DNA from: JBOZRQ01 sp050789255
Lineage (GTDB): Bacteria > Bacillota > Sulfobacillia > Symbiobacteriales > Symbiobacteriaceae
Direction: 5' to 3'
DNA length: 64,000 nucleotides
NCBI GenBank assembly: GCA_050789255.1
Contig: JBOZRQ010000007.1
Span: forward strand, 1-64,000
Made by a program: the position numbers and the translations under genes
Part shown: piece after piece, positions 17,147-26,111 of the stretch
Layout: each line of letters opens with the position of its first letter
How positions within the stretch are numbered: the stretch's first letter is position 1
The notes under the pieces: generated by a model
What the model saw: only the letters and a program-made list of their open reading frames with translations
What the model was told of the DNA's origin: nothing
Database searches by the model: none

Positions 17147-17905
17147 TTATTGGAAGCTGTCAAAGAGCGACTTGACCACCAGGTGCCAGCCGTCGACCAG
17201 CACGAAGAGCAGAATCTTAAACGGCATGGCTACCAACGTCGGCGGGACCATCATCATGCCCATGGACATCATGGTGCTGGCGGTGATGAAGTCGATGATG
17301 ACGAAGGGGAGAAAGAGCACGAAGCCCATCGTAAAGGCGGTTTTCAGCTCGCTGATGGCGAAGGCGGGCACCACCGCAAAGAAGGAGAGATCCTCGGGGC
17401 CTTGGGGAGGCGGTGCCTTGGTGATCTCCAGCATCAGGGCCAGGTCCTGCTGCCTCGTCTGCTTGAGCATGAACTCCTTCAGCGGGACGGCGCCCTTTTC
17501 AATGGCCTCGGTCTGAGCGAGATCGCCCTTCATGTAGGGTTGTATGGCCTGTTCGTTGATGGTTTTGAGTGTAGGGGACATGACGGCGATGGTCAGAAAG
17601 AGCGCCAGGCCGAGCATGACCTGGTTCGGCGGCAGCTGCTGCGTGCCCATGGCCGTACGGAGGAACCCAAGGACGATGATGATCCGTGTAAAGGCGGTCG
17701 TCAGGATTAGAATGGCGGGCGCCACCGAGAGCACCGTGAGCATTAAGAAGATCTGGAGGGTCTGCAGGCCCTCCTGGGGGCTCTCGGCTGGCTTGATGGG
17801 AAGGGCCGGGATCGGAACGGTCTCGGCGTGGGCGCCCGAGGCCAGCGCCAGAACGAGGGCGCCGGCCAGGGCGGCCGCCGGCAGGAGCCGGGTTAGCTTA
17901 GCCAT
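17147..17905 (-). CDS. fliP: flagellar export gate protein FliP
   Basis: Core gate subunit. I start it at ATG 17905, just behind GGGAGGCAGGGGA; the open frame extends further up but only through the fliO coding region. The predicted product has about 252 residues with a signal peptide (LLPAAALAGALVLALASGAH A) and four helices. The FliP signatures are FTRIIIVLGFLRTAMGTQQL and FIDFITASTMMSMGMMMVPP. It overlaps fliO by 8 bases. Confidence 0.95.
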   Translation of the reverse strand: MAKLTRLLPAAALAGALVLALASGAHAETVPIPALPIKPAESPQEGLQTLQIFLMLTVLSVAPAILILTTAFTRIIIVLGFLRTAMGTQQLPPNQVMLGLALFLTIAVMSPTLKTINEQAIQPYMKGDLAQTEAIEKGAVPLKEFMLKQTRQQDLALMLEITKAPPPQGPEDLSFFAVVPAFAISELKTAFTMGFVLFLPFVIIDFITASTMMSMGMMMVPPTLVAMPFKILLFVLVDGWHLVVKSLFDSFQ

Positions 17906-18311
17906 TCCCCTGCCTCCCCTGCCGGGAGAGCATGGAGCGCATTCGGTCCAGGTGCGCCTTGACCGACTCTTCCAAAGCCGGAAGGCCCGGCCCGACGGCG
18001 GCAGCCGCCTCCGCTTCGGCCGGGGCCTGTGCCAGGAGTTCCTGGGCGGCAACGGGGTCCTCCACCTTGTGGACCAGGTTGATCCCCTGCTGCGAGGCCC
18101 CGACCACCAGGACCTCCTTACCTACGGCTACCAGCATGAGGCTGCGGTCCTTGCCGACCGCCACCCCTTCAAGCACCCGCAGGCGCCGGCCCCGGCTCTG
18201 CACGGACTGCCAGTTGCTCAGCATCCGGGAGGCCACCCAGGCCAGAGCGATCACGGCCACGCTCGCCAGGACAAAGGTCAGCATCCCGTTGCCGGGGGCG
18301 CCGTCGCTCAT
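17898..18311 (-). CDS. fliO: flagellar assembly protein FliO
   Basis: Scaffold for FliP ring assembly. 137 residues: one N-terminal membrane helix (LTFVLASVAVIALAWVASRM L), a compact beta domain (LRVLEGVAVGKDRSLMLVAV GKEVLVVG) and an acidic Ala/Glu-rich tail. FliO is poorly conserved; position between fliN and fliP makes the call secure. The ATG overlaps the fliN stop (ATGA). Confidence 0.9.
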   Translation of the reverse strand: MSDGAPGNGMLTFVLASVAVIALAWVASRMLSNWQSVQSRGRRLRVLEGVAVGKDRSLMLVAVGKEVLVVGASQQGINLVHKVEDPVAAQELLAQAPAEAEAAAAVGPGLPALEESVKAHLDRMRSMLSRQGRQGNG

Positions 18312-18694
18312 CGGGCGGCGCCCCCTTCCAGCTGTATGAGGTCGGTCACCCGGACGCCAAAGTTCTCGCCAATCACCACCACTTCGCCCCTGGCCACCAG
18401 GCGACCGTTCACCAGGATGTCCACGGCCTCGCCGGCCAGGCGGTCCAGCTCCAGGACGGAACCGGGGCTGTAGCTGAGGATCTCGCGGATGTTCCGGCGA
18501 GTCTGCCCGAGCTGCACCGTGACCTCCATCTCCACGTTGGCCAGGATCCCGAGGGGCGAGGGGTCATGCTGGGCGCCGCCCGGGGTCAACTGGGGGAAGG
18601 CCGCAGCCTTCGGGGCGGGGGCGGCGGGCTCCTGTGGCGCCTCCTGGGCGAACAGCGCTGCGATCTCCTCCTGGGAAATCCCTGCCGGTTTCAT
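18308..18694 (-). CDS. fliN: flagellar switch protein FliN
   Basis: C-ring protein. 128 residues with a Pro/Ala-rich N-terminal half and one SpoA domain (ANVEMEVTVQLGQTRRNIRE, GSVLELDRLAGEAVDILVNG, ARGEVVVIGENFGVRVTDLI). The N-terminal SQEEIAALFAQE resembles the CheY-binding peptide of FliM and FliY. It lacks the CheC-like phosphatase domain of Bacillus FliY, so it is a simple FliN. The CheC-family function may instead be supplied by CheX at 29741-30229. Confidence 0.94.
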   Translation of the reverse strand: MKPAGISQEEIAALFAQEAPQEPAAPAPKAAAFPQLTPGGAQHDPSPLGILANVEMEVTVQLGQTRRNIREILSYSPGSVLELDRLAGEAVDILVNGRLVARGEVVVIGENFGVRVTDLIQLEGGAAR

Positions 18695-18708
18695 GGCTGC
18701 TGCCCTCC

Positions 18709-19170
18709 TTACTGAATAACAAGGTCGGTAATGTAGACCTTGGTTAGCTGCTTCTTCAAAACCGGGGCGAGCGACTTCATCAGGTCCTCCGCCAGCTTCT
18801 CCTTGCCGGCGGCTCCGGCCAGGTCCGCGGCGACCTTGGTCCGCAGCTGGCTCAGGATCACGTCACGGATCTGCGACTCCATCTTCTTGGACCCCTCCAG
18901 CGCCACCTCATCAACCAGCCCCAGGGCAATGGTCACGTCGGCGTAGCGCAGGCGGTCCTTGTCGGCCAGATCCGTCACGAAGTTCTTCAGCTTCAGAAAC
19001 GAGGCGGCTTCCACAGCCGTCTCCTTGGTCTCGGTTTGCGCCTTTTCTGCGGGCGCCGGGGTCGTGGCAGCGGCCGGCTGCTTCAGGAACACGTAGCCGG
19101 CCAGACCCGCCACCCCCAACGCCAACACCAGAACAGACGCCACGAGCGTGATCGTCAAACCCTTACTCAT
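18709..19170 (-). CDS. fliL: flagellar basal-body associated protein FliL
   Basis: Membrane protein that stabilises stators near the motor. 153 residues: one N-terminal helix (ITLVASVLVLALGVAGLAGY), an Ala/Thr-rich linker and a stomatin-like extracellular domain ending VLKKQLTKVYITDLVIQ. It sits between flgE and fliN, as usual in Firmicutes. Confidence 0.92.
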   Translation of the reverse strand: MSKGLTITLVASVLVLALGVAGLAGYVFLKQPAAATTPAPAEKAQTETKETAVEAASFLKLKNFVTDLADKDRLRYADVTIALGLVDEVALEGSKKMESQIRDVILSQLRTKVAADLAGAAGKEKLAEDLMKSLAPVLKKQLTKVYITDLVIQ

Positions 19171-19194
19171 GGCCAGTTCCCTACCTTTGCGGCT

Positions 19195-20415
19195 TTAGCG
19201 GCGCAGATTCACCAGGTCCTGGATCATCTCATCCGCTGCGGAGATGATGCGGGTATTCGCCTGGAAGCCACGCTGGGTCATGATCATGTTGGTGAATTCG
19301 GTGGAGAGGTCCACGTTGGACATCTCCAGGTTGCCGGGGACCAAACGGCCCCGGCCGCCGGTGCCCGGCCTGCCGAGCTGGGGGGCGCCGGACGAGGCCG
19401 ACTCCGTAAAGCCACTGGCGCCGGACTTGATCAGGCCGCCCGGGTTGTTGAAGTTGGCCATGGCGATCTGCCCGAGGTCCTTGCGCGTGCCGTTGGAGTA
19501 CACCCCCGTGATCACACCCGCGGCATCGACCGTAACCGACTCCAGGGTGCCCATTGGGTTGCCGTCCACCTGGCGCACGAGCACACTGGAGCCGCTGGTG
19601 CCGGCGTACGCCTGCGTGATCGCCTTCATGCTGACATTCACCGTCAGTGGGAGGGCTGCACCGTCACCGGTGATGGTGATGGGCGTGTCGGGCGTGGTGG
19701 TGGGCAGGGTGCCGTCGGAGCCGAAGGTCAGGGTGCCGCCACTGCTGAAGGTGGCGTCCTGGGGGCCCTTGTACTCCCAGTTCCAGTTGTTCGTAGACTG
19801 CTTGGTGAACCGCATCGCGATGGGGATGGCGCGGCCCAGGCTGTCGTAAGCAGTGAAGGCCGTTTCGTAGGTGGCGCCGTTGGCAGCGCCGGCGTCCAGG
19901 TTCTGACCGAACACGGCGGATGTGGTGGCCTTCGCCAGGGCCGCATCGCCGCGGATCAGTTGGATGTCGCCGATCGCCGACTGGTCAGCGGTATTGAGGG
20001 TGCCGTCGGCAGCGGCCGTCCAGCCCTGCACCCGCATGCCCGTGCCGGGGTTGACCAGGAAGCCCTGGGAGTCCCAGTCGAAGTTGCCGGCCCGGGAGTA
20101 AACCTTCTGCCCGGATCCGCCCTGCAGGATGAAGAAACCTGACCCTTCCACCGCCAGGTCCATCTCCCGACCGGTCAGCTGCATGCTGCCGGCGGTCTGG
20201 ATCAGGTCAGTGCTCGCCAGGCCGGCGCCCAGGCCGACCTGCTGCGGGGTGGTCGAGCCGGAGCCGGCGGATATCGTCTGGCTGAACACGTCCATGAAGG
20301 TGACCCGGCTGGCCTTAAAGCCCGTGGTGTTCACGTTGGCGATGTTGTTGCCGATGACGTCCATGCGGACCTGATGGCTGCGAATGCCGGTAACGCCTGA
20401 AAAGAGAGCCCTCAT
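19195..20415 (-). CDS. flgE: flagellar hook protein FlgE
   Basis: Hook subunit, 406 residues. The N-terminal rod/hook motif (RMDVIGNNIANVNTTGFKAS), the FlgE-type D1/D2 region and the C-terminal motif (NVDLSTEFTNMIMTQRGFQA, NTRIISAADEMIQDLVNLRR) are complete. It lies directly after flgD; the small regulator often found between flgD and flgE in Clostridia and Bacillus is absent. A GGGAGG site precedes the ATG. Confidence 0.95.
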   Translation of the reverse strand: MRALFSGVTGIRSHQVRMDVIGNNIANVNTTGFKASRVTFMDVFSQTISAGSGSTTPQQVGLGAGLASTDLIQTAGSMQLTGREMDLAVEGSGFFILQGGSGQKVYSRAGNFDWDSQGFLVNPGTGMRVQGWTAAADGTLNTADQSAIGDIQLIRGDAALAKATTSAVFGQNLDAGAANGATYETAFTAYDSLGRAIPIAMRFTKQSTNNWNWEYKGPQDATFSSGGTLTFGSDGTLPTTTPDTPITITGDGAALPLTVNVSMKAITQAYAGTSGSSVLVRQVDGNPMGTLESVTVDAAGVITGVYSNGTRKDLGQIAMANFNNPGGLIKSGASGFTESASSGAPQLGRPGTGGRGRLVPGNLEMSNVDLSTEFTNMIMTQRGFQANTRIISAADEMIQDLVNLRR

Positions 20416-20440
20416 GAGTTCAAACCTCCCGAGATGACGT

Positions 20441-20830
20441 CTACTTGGCTGCCTCCAGCACCTGGTCGATGGCGATGTCGGTATCGCCGAGGGAGAGTAC
20501 GGGCTTGCCGTCCACCATGCGAAGGGCCTTCACGACGCCGTTGGCGGTGGTGCCCTCGTCGGTGCGGTAGACGACGTTCTGACCGACCAGGCCGAGCCCG
20601 TAGGTCATCTTGGACCAGCGGGTCTGCTCCGTCATTTGGTCCAGGGCGCTGAACTGCGCCAGCTGGGCCGCAAAGTCCCGGTCGTCCATGGGCTGCAGCG
20701 GGTCCTGGTAACGGAGCTGAGTCACCAGCAGCTGCAGGAAATCCATTTTCCCGAGCTGGCTGTTGTTCTTGACCTCCACCGGTGCGGGGCTTTCAGCCGC
20801 GGCCCCGGAGACTCCCTTGACGGCGCTCAA
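20441..20830 (-). CDS. flgD: hook cap scaffold FlgD
   Basis: Scaffold for hook assembly. 129 residues with the conserved N-terminal block (NSQLGKMDFLQLLVTQLRYQ DPLQPMDDRDFAAQLAQFSA) and a short beta part. At this length it is of the minimal type seen in Bacillus, lacking the C-terminal tandem domains of enterobacterial FlgD. The start is TTG 20830 with AGGAGG 8 bases upstream. Confidence 0.93.
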   Translation of the reverse strand: MSAVKGVSGAAAESPAPVEVKNNSQLGKMDFLQLLVTQLRYQDPLQPMDDRDFAAQLAQFSALDQMTEQTRWSKMTYGLGLVGQNVVYRTDEGTTANGVVKALRMVDGKPVLSLGDTDIAIDQVLEAAK

Positions 20831-20848
20831 GCTGCGTTCCTCCTTGTA

Positions 20849-21955
20849 CTAGGCGGTGGTGTCCAGGCGGCCCCCCGACCGGGCTCGGCCGGGCAGGCGG
20901 ACCGATGGCGTACTGCCGGGCGCCGGGCCGCCGCGCCCCCGCCGCTGGGTCCGGAGCAAATCCTCCAGCTGCTCCTGCCGGTCACGCGTGCCCTGCCCGC
21001 CAGGGCCAGTGCTCACCTCGAAGCCCGACAGGGTGAAGCCGGCCTGGGTCAGGTTCTGCCGGAGGGCGTCGCCCTGGGCCTCCAGGGTGCGCTGGACCTG
21101 GGGATGGGCCACTTCCATGACCGCCTGGACCTGGCGGCCGTTCAGGTGGAGCTGGAGCTTCACCTCGCCCAGCTCCTGGGGATGGAGCCGCAGCGTCACC
21201 GTGTACTCGCCGGGCTCCGTCTTGACCGCTGCCTCCGACACCACCTGGATCAGCCGATCGGGGGTGACCGGGGTCCGGGTCAGCCTCCGGAGGGGCTCCG
21301 GGAGTTTGATCTCCTCGTCGGGTCTGTGTACGTGCCCCGCGGCAGCGGGCGGAATCAGGGGCTCAGTCGGAAGAGGCACGGTTGGAAGGGGCTCGGCCTT
21401 AAGAGGCTCGGCCTTAAGAGGCTCGGCCTTAAGAGGCTCGGTCGAAAGGGGCTTGGTCGGAAGGGGCTCGGTCCGGAGGGGCTCGGTCCGGAGAGGCTCG
21501 GCCTTTACCGGTGCTGGCTCCTCATCTCGCTCCGTGTTCTCGAAGATGGAACTGCCTTCGATCTGCACCGATGCGATGTCCGGCACCGTCGCCTCTTGAA
21601 GCGGTTGGGTGACCGGCTCCGTCGCCGCCAAGTTAGGGGTGTCGGCCTGCGGCGCGGCGGGAGCCGGCTGGCTGGCCTGAAGCAGCAGCGCCAGGAGCTC
21701 AGGCTGGGTGGGCGCCTGCCCCGACAGCGGAGGGGCCCCGGCCGGCGAAGGGGCCTGCGGCGCCTGCCCGTCGATCGGCGGGGCTCCGGCGATCAGCTGT
21801 GCAGGGAGCGATACTCCTTGCCCGACCAGCATGGCCAGCAAGGCGGCAAATGCGGGGTCCGTCTGAGACGGGTCGCCCTTGCGGGCCGTACCACCGGGAC
21901 CGGCAGCCAGCTGGGGCAGTCCGGCCGCCTGAGGGGCGCTTACATTACCGGGCAC
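20849..21955 (-). CDS. fliK: hook-length control protein FliK with PL-rich repeat ruler
   Basis: Secreted molecular ruler that triggers the FlhB switch. 368 residues: an Ala/Pro/Gln-rich N-terminal half, a tandem pentapeptide tract (residues about 150-200) and a conserved C-terminal FliK domain (YTVTLRLHPQELGEVKLQLH, LNGRQVQAVMEVAHPQVQRT, LEAQGDALRQNLTQAGF). The start is GTG 21955 with AGGAGG 7 bases upstream. FliK N-terminal halves vary widely between species; here the variation has the form of a clean repeat, which could set hook length by repeat number. Confidence 0.92.
   Translation of the reverse strand: MPGNVSAPQAAGLPQLAAGPGGTARKGDPSQTDPAFAALLAMLVGQGVSLPAQLIAGAPPIDGQAPQAPSPAGAPPLSGQAPTQPELLALLLQASQPAPAAPQADTPNLAATEPVTQPLQEATVPDIASVQIEGSSIFENTERDEEPAPVKAEPLRTEPLRTEPLPTKPLSTEPLKAEPLKAEPLKAEPLPTVPLPTEPLIPPAAAGHVHRPDEEIKLPEPLRRLTRTPVTPDRLIQVVSEAAVKTEPGEYTVTLRLHPQELGEVKLQLHLNGRQVQAVMEVAHPQVQRTLEAQGDALRQNLTQAGFTLSGFEVSTGPGGQGTRDRQEQLEDLLRTQRRGRGGPAPGSTPSVRLPGRARSGGRLDTTA
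21358..21505. repeat. 15-bp tandem repeat tract inside fliK
   Basis: About ten in-frame 15-base units encode the pentapeptide EPLxx (variants EPLRT, EPLPT, KPLST, EPLKA, VPLPT). Three consecutive EPLKA units are identical or nearly identical at DNA level, suggesting recent slippage or recombination. The tract is coding and keeps the frame. Confidence 0.85.
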
Positions 21956-21966
21956 GGCACGTCCTC

Positions 21967-22497
21967 CTACGGGTTGTTCGCCAGCGGGGCCGGCGGCTTG
22001 ATCATTTCGTTCATGAGTTGGGCGCCCCGCTCAGCCGACATGTAGGCCAGAATGGCGGCAGCCTGGTCCTCCTCCAGGAGGCGGAGAACCTGAACCGCCA
22101 TGGCCGTGTCTGCGGTCTCCAGCAAGGGGGCGGCTCGGTATGGCGGCATCGCCGTGTAGAGCGCTGCGGCCTTGCGCACCGCATCCGCCTCGCCCTTCTG
22201 GGCGGTCAGATCCTTGATCAGACCCGCTACCTGGCTCTCTTTCTCCTTCAGGTCGTCCTCTCGGGACTTGAGCTCGGTCTCCATTCTGGCGAGGGCGGCT
22301 TCCCGTTCCAGCTGGGCGTCCAGTGGGCTGCTTGCCTTGGCTGGCTCCTGCGTGGGCTGCTGGTCGGAGACTGACGAGGCGTACGTTATGCCAGGGATTG
22401 GGACGAAGTAGGCCGCTCCGGCGGCGGCGCCCAGCAGGACTGCCCCCGCCAGCAGGACCGGCGCCATGCCCCCACCGGGACGCTTCTTGCGCTTCAC
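21967..22497 (-). CDS. MotE/YlxF-like protein with MgtE N-terminal-like domain
   Basis: A membrane-anchored protein of 176 residues. One N-terminal helix (APVLLAGAVLLGAAAGAAYF V), a coiled coil (about residues 60-110) and a C-terminal segment related to the MgtE intracellular N-domain (YRAAPLLETADTAMAVQVLR LLEEDQAAAILAYMSAERGA). Proteins of this layout between fliJ and fliK are called YlxF or MotE and are thought to help stator or export assembly. Its GTG overlaps the fliJ stop (GTGA). Confidence 0.82.
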   Translation of the reverse strand: MKRKKRPGGGMAPVLLAGAVLLGAAAGAAYFVPIPGITYASSVSDQQPTQEPAKASSPLDAQLEREAALARMETELKSREDDLKEKESQVAGLIKDLTAQKGEADAVRKAAALYTAMPPYRAAPLLETADTAMAVQVLRLLEEDQAAAILAYMSAERGAQLMNEMIKPPAPLANNP

Positions 22498-22955
22498 GAG
22501 ACCCCAGCCCTCCTCTCGGAGGAACGCATGGCCTGGGCCATCTCATCGACCAGGTTCTGCTCTTCTCGGTCCGCCTCGTAGCGGTGGGCCTCCATCTCCT
22601 GGTCGCGCAGGTTCTCAAGCGTTTTGCAGCGGCGCTCGGCCTCTTCCAGGTTCGCCCGCTTTTCTGCCACGGCTGCCAGCGCCTCGTGGAGGTGCTGGGC
22701 GGCCTCCTTCTCGGCCAATGCCTTGGCGTCGTGCTGCTGAGCCGAGGCTGCCCACTGCTGGGCCGACATCCTCCGCTTGCGCCGCTCCTCCAGCTCAGCC
22801 TCAAAGGTCGAGCGAGCCAGGCGGGCCTGCTCCAGGGCTGCCCAGGCCCGGGCCAGCGCCACCTGGGCGCCGGCAAGCTCATGCTTGGCCAACATCACCT
22901 GATGCTGTCGGACCTTCAACACCTTGTCGAGATTGAAGCGAAAGGGCTGTACCAC
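22494..22955 (-). CDS. fliJ: flagellar export chaperone FliJ
   Basis: Central stalk of the FliI ATPase ring and general chaperone. 153 residues, almost entirely coiled coil. The conserved start is FRFNLDKVLKVRQHQVMLAK and the C-terminal end DREEQNLVDEMAQAMR. GTG start at 22955, three bases from fliI. Confidence 0.9.
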   Translation of the reverse strand: MVQPFRFNLDKVLKVRQHQVMLAKHELAGAQVALARAWAALEQARLARSTFEAELEERRKRRMSAQQWAASAQQHDAKALAEKEAAQHLHEALAAVAEKRANLEEAERRCKTLENLRDQEMEAHRYEADREEQNLVDEMAQAMRSSERRAGVS

Positions 22956-22958
22956 CGG

Positions 22959-24272
22959 TTACCCCTCCTCGCAGAGCGCCTGCAGCGCTTGGATCGCCGA
23001 TTCCAGATCGCTTGTTTCATGCACGTCTTGACCGAGGTATTTCTTCATGGCGCCAATCTTCTTGATCGATTCATCTACGAGCGGATTACTGCCAGACTGG
23101 TAGGCGCCGATATTGATCAGGTCCTCGGCGTCCTTGTAAGCAGAGAGCAGGGTTCGGAACCTGCGCGCCGCCCGCTGATGCTCCGGGGCCGTCACCTCTG
23201 TCATGACACGGCTGACGCTCTGAAGCACATCGATCGCCGGGAACTGGCCAGCGTGCGCCAGCTTGCGAGAGAGCACCACGTGCCCGTCCAAAATGCCTCG
23301 CACCGCATCGGCCACCGGTTCGTTCATGTCGTCGCCATCCACCAGGACCGTGTAGATGCCGGTAGTCGAGCCCGTTACGCCGGTGCCCGACCGCTCCAGC
23401 ACCCGGGGCAGCATGGTGAAGACCGAGGGGGTATAGCCCTTGGTGGCAGGCGGCTCCCCTACGGAGAGGCCGACCTCGCGCTGGGCCTGGGCCAGGCGGG
23501 TCACAGAATCCATCATCAGGATGGTGTTGAGCCCGGCGTCCCGGAAATCCTCAGCGATGGCGGTCGCCATGAGCGCTGCCCGGATTCGGACCAGCGCCGG
23601 CTGCTCGGAGGTGGCGACCACCACGACCGAGCGGGCCAGGCCTTCCTCACCCAGATCCCGTTCAATGAACTCCCGCACCTCTCGGCCTCGCTCGCCGACC
23701 AGCGCGATCACGTTGCAGTCGGCGGAGGTGGAGCGGGCGATCATGCCCAGCAGGGTCGACTTGCCTACGCCGGAGCCTGCGAAGATGCCGATGCGCTGGC
23801 CCTGGCCCACCGTCAGGAGGCCGTCCAGAGCTCGCACGCCGAGGCTGATCGGTTCTTTAATGCGCTGGCGAGCGAGGGGCGCCGGCGGCTGGCCGGTCAC
23901 CGGGCGAACCGCCCGGCCGGCCAGGGGACCCAGGTCATCGAGGGGGCGGCCCAGGCCATCGATCACCCTGCCAAGCAGGGCCTGGCCGGTGGGCGCCTGG
24001 AGCGGGCCGCCGGTGCTGTGCACCGCCCAGCCCGGCCGAAGCCCGTCGGTCTCGGCGAGCGGCATCAGCAGGATCTTGTCGTCACGAAAGCCCACCACTT
24101 CGGCTGCGACCTCCTGGCCGTCGCCACGCAGGTAGCAGAGCTCGTTCATCTTCGCCTTGGGGCCCTCGGACTCGATCATGAGCCCGGTGGCGCCCACCAC
24201 CTTCCCCACCACCGGGGTCAGCTCGACCGACTGCACCGCCCGGAGCAGGTCGGAGAGGGGCAGCGCCGTCAT
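22959..24272 (-). CDS. fliI: flagellum-specific export ATPase FliI
   Basis: Energises export. 437 residues, homologous to F1 beta. Walker A is GIFAGSGVGKSTLLGMIAR at about residue 165, with ALVGERGREVREFIERDLGE E, the Walker B region TILMMDSVTRLAQAQREVGL and the export-ATPase loop (GEPPATKGYTPSVFTMLPRV LERSGTG). ATG overlaps the fliH stop. Confidence 0.97.
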   Translation of the reverse strand: MTALPLSDLLRAVQSVELTPVVGKVVGATGLMIESEGPKAKMNELCYLRGDGQEVAAEVVGFRDDKILLMPLAETDGLRPGWAVHSTGGPLQAPTGQALLGRVIDGLGRPLDDLGPLAGRAVRPVTGQPPAPLARQRIKEPISLGVRALDGLLTVGQGQRIGIFAGSGVGKSTLLGMIARSTSADCNVIALVGERGREVREFIERDLGEEGLARSVVVVATSEQPALVRIRAALMATAIAEDFRDAGLNTILMMDSVTRLAQAQREVGLSVGEPPATKGYTPSVFTMLPRVLERSGTGVTGSTTGIYTVLVDGDDMNEPVADAVRGILDGHVVLSRKLAHAGQFPAIDVLQSVSRVMTEVTAPEHQRAARRFRTLLSAYKDAEDLINIGAYQSGSNPLVDESIKKIGAMKKYLGQDVHETSDLESAIQALQALCEEG

Positions 24273-25105
24273 GATTCGCTCCCTCCGAGCGCCGCCGCCA
24301 GGGCGGCCCGCAGGAGGTGGGCCTGCTGCTCGACCCGGCCGTCGATCCCGCCCTGCGGGCTGGATACGATGTAGCCGCCCCGGGTGATGCCGGCGTCGGG
24401 CTGAAGCTGCAGGAGGCCGGCGCCCAGCTCCTTCTCAAGCTGGTAGCGCTGGGCTTCCAGCAGCGGCAGGTCCTCGGGGCTGATGCGCACCGAGCAGTTG
24501 GTGTCCTTCAGGCGCTGGAGGCCGTTAGCCACCATCGCTACAACAGAGGCGGGCTGGATCGCCAGGTGCCCTTGCACCAGGCGGGTGGCGGCGGCGACCG
24601 CCAGCTCCACCACCGCCGTCTGAGCCATTTCCAGGCGGCGATGCTGCTCGGTCCGGGCCTCGGTCAGCAGGGCGCCTGCCTCCTCGCGGGCCTGTCCCAG
24701 CAGCTCCTGCGCCCTGGCCTCGGCCTGGGCTCGAATCGCCTTCGCCTCGGCCTCGGCCGCCTGGCGGAGGCTGTCGGCGTAGAGCCGAGCCTGCTGCTCC
24801 ACCAGCGCCAGCTGCTGACGCTGCTGCTCCAGCTCGGCCCGGCCAGCCTCAAAGCCCTCCGCGAATCCCTGCTCAAGCCCCTGGGAGCGGGCGCCCGCCA
24901 CGGCGGCGTCGGCCTCGGCGGCGGCGTTCTGCAGGATCTGCGCTGCCTCCAGCCGGGCGTGGTTGAGCACCTCCTCCGCAGTCGGAGGCGCCGCGGGTGG
25001 AGCGGGCTCGTGGACAGGGGCGTCGAAGCTGTCAGTGAAGGTAGGCCACACCATGCGCCTGGCCGTAAAACCGGGCGGCAGCGGACCGGGCCTAAATAAA
25101 CTCAT
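24269..25105 (-). CDS. fliH: export ATPase regulator FliH
   Basis: Binds FliI and holds it at the C-ring. About 278 residues: a Pro/Ala-rich N-terminus, a long Glu/Gln/Ala coiled coil (about 60-180) and the conserved C-terminal domain (TRLVQGHLAIQPASVVAMVA, ISPEDLPLLE, GITRGGYIVSSPQGGIDGRV). I start at ATG 25105, which overlaps the fliG end by 14 bases; the frame beyond it runs through fliG. Confidence 0.92.
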   Translation of the reverse strand: MSLFRPGPLPPGFTARRMVWPTFTDSFDAPVHEPAPPAAPPTAEEVLNHARLEAAQILQNAAAEADAAVAGARSQGLEQGFAEGFEAGRAELEQQRQQLALVEQQARLYADSLRQAAEAEAKAIRAQAEARAQELLGQAREEAGALLTEARTEQHRRLEMAQTAVVELAVAAATRLVQGHLAIQPASVVAMVANGLQRLKDTNCSVRISPEDLPLLEAQRYQLEKELGAGLLQLQPDAGITRGGYIVSSPQGGIDGRVEQQAHLLRAALAAALGGSES

Positions 25106-26111
25106 CCGTGCCACCACCCCTGGAGACCTGGATCTCACCAATCTCTTCGAGTCGGCGGATCACGGCGACCACCCGGGCCTGCGCCTCTTCGACGTCCCGA
25201 ATGCGCACCGGGCCCAGGTAGTCGATCGACTCCTTGAGCACCTCGGCGGCACGCTTGGAGATGTTGCCGGAGATCTTGCGCCAGACCTCTTCCTTGGCGC
25301 CCTTGAGCGCCAGGGGCAGGTCCTTGTTCATGTCCACATCGCGCAGCACTCGCTGCACCGTGCGGTCGTCGAGCTTGACGATATCGTCGAAGAGGAACAT
25401 CTTCTGGGCGATCTCGGTGGCCAACGTTTCATCCTCGCTTTGGAGGAGCTCCATGATCTTGCGCTCGGTGGAGCGGTCGACCCGGTTGAGCACCTCGACC
25501 GCCCAGGGAATGCCGCCCGCAGCGGTGCTCTCCGAGGCAGCGAGGGCTGAGAGCTTGCGCTCCAGCACCTTCTCCACCTCTCGGAGCATCTCGGGCGAGG
25601 TCTTCTCCAGCGTCGAGACTCGCTTGAACACATCGGCCTGGCGCTCGGGCGGGAGTCCCGTAAGCACCACAGACGCCTGTTCGGGCGCCAGGTGGGCCAG
25701 CACCACGGCAACGGTCTGCGGATGCTCGTTGGCCAGGAAGCCGGCCAGGTGCGTGGGGTCGGTGCGGCGGACCGAATCGAAGGGCCGCTTGCGCAGGCTG
25801 GCCGTCAGCCGCTGCAGGATTTCGGAGGCCCGTTTCTCGCCAACCGCCTTTTCCAGCAGGTCGCGAGCGTAATCTATACCACCGGTGCGCAGGAAGCGTT
25901 CGGCTGTCGCCAGCTGCACGAACTCCTGGAGCACGTCATCGCGCTCTTCGGATGAGGTCTTGCGGGCCTGGGCAATCTCCACCGTCAACAGTTCGATCTC
26001 GTCGTCCTGCAGGTACTTGAGCACCTTGGCCGACCGCTCCGAGCCCATGTTAATGGCGAAGATCGCCGCTTTCTGCTTTCCCGTCAGGGCTACACTCTGG
26101 GCGGTTGTCAC
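25092..26111 (-). CDS. fliG: flagellar motor switch protein FliG
   Basis: Rotor protein that contacts MotA. About 339 residues with the three FliG domains: N-terminal (GKQKAAIFAINMGSERSAKV LKYL), middle with the EHPQT motif (LANEHPQTVAVVLAHLAPEQ A) and C-terminal torque helix (RDVDMNKDLPLALKGAKEEV). I prefer GTG 26111: it overlaps the fliF stop (GTGA) and has AGGGGGG about 10 bases upstream; ATG 26135 has no such site. Confidence 0.95.
   Translation of the reverse strand: MTTAQSVALTGKQKAAIFAINMGSERSAKVLKYLQDDEIELLTVEIAQARKTSSEERDDVLQEFVQLATAERFLRTGGIDYARDLLEKAVGEKRASEILQRLTASLRKRPFDSVRRTDPTHLAGFLANEHPQTVAVVLAHLAPEQASVVLTGLPPERQADVFKRVSTLEKTSPEMLREVEKVLERKLSALAASESTAAGGIPWAVEVLNRVDRSTERKIMELLQSEDETLATEIAQKMFLFDDIVKLDDRTVQRVLRDVDMNKDLPLALKGAKEEVWRKISGNISKRAAEVLKESIDYLGPVRIRDVEEAQARVVAVIRRLEEIGEIQVSRGGGTDEFI

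Noticed and set aside
21358..21505. CRISPR-like or mobile repeat array
   Set aside because: The units are contiguous, 15 bases long, in frame and encode a FliK pentapeptide tract.
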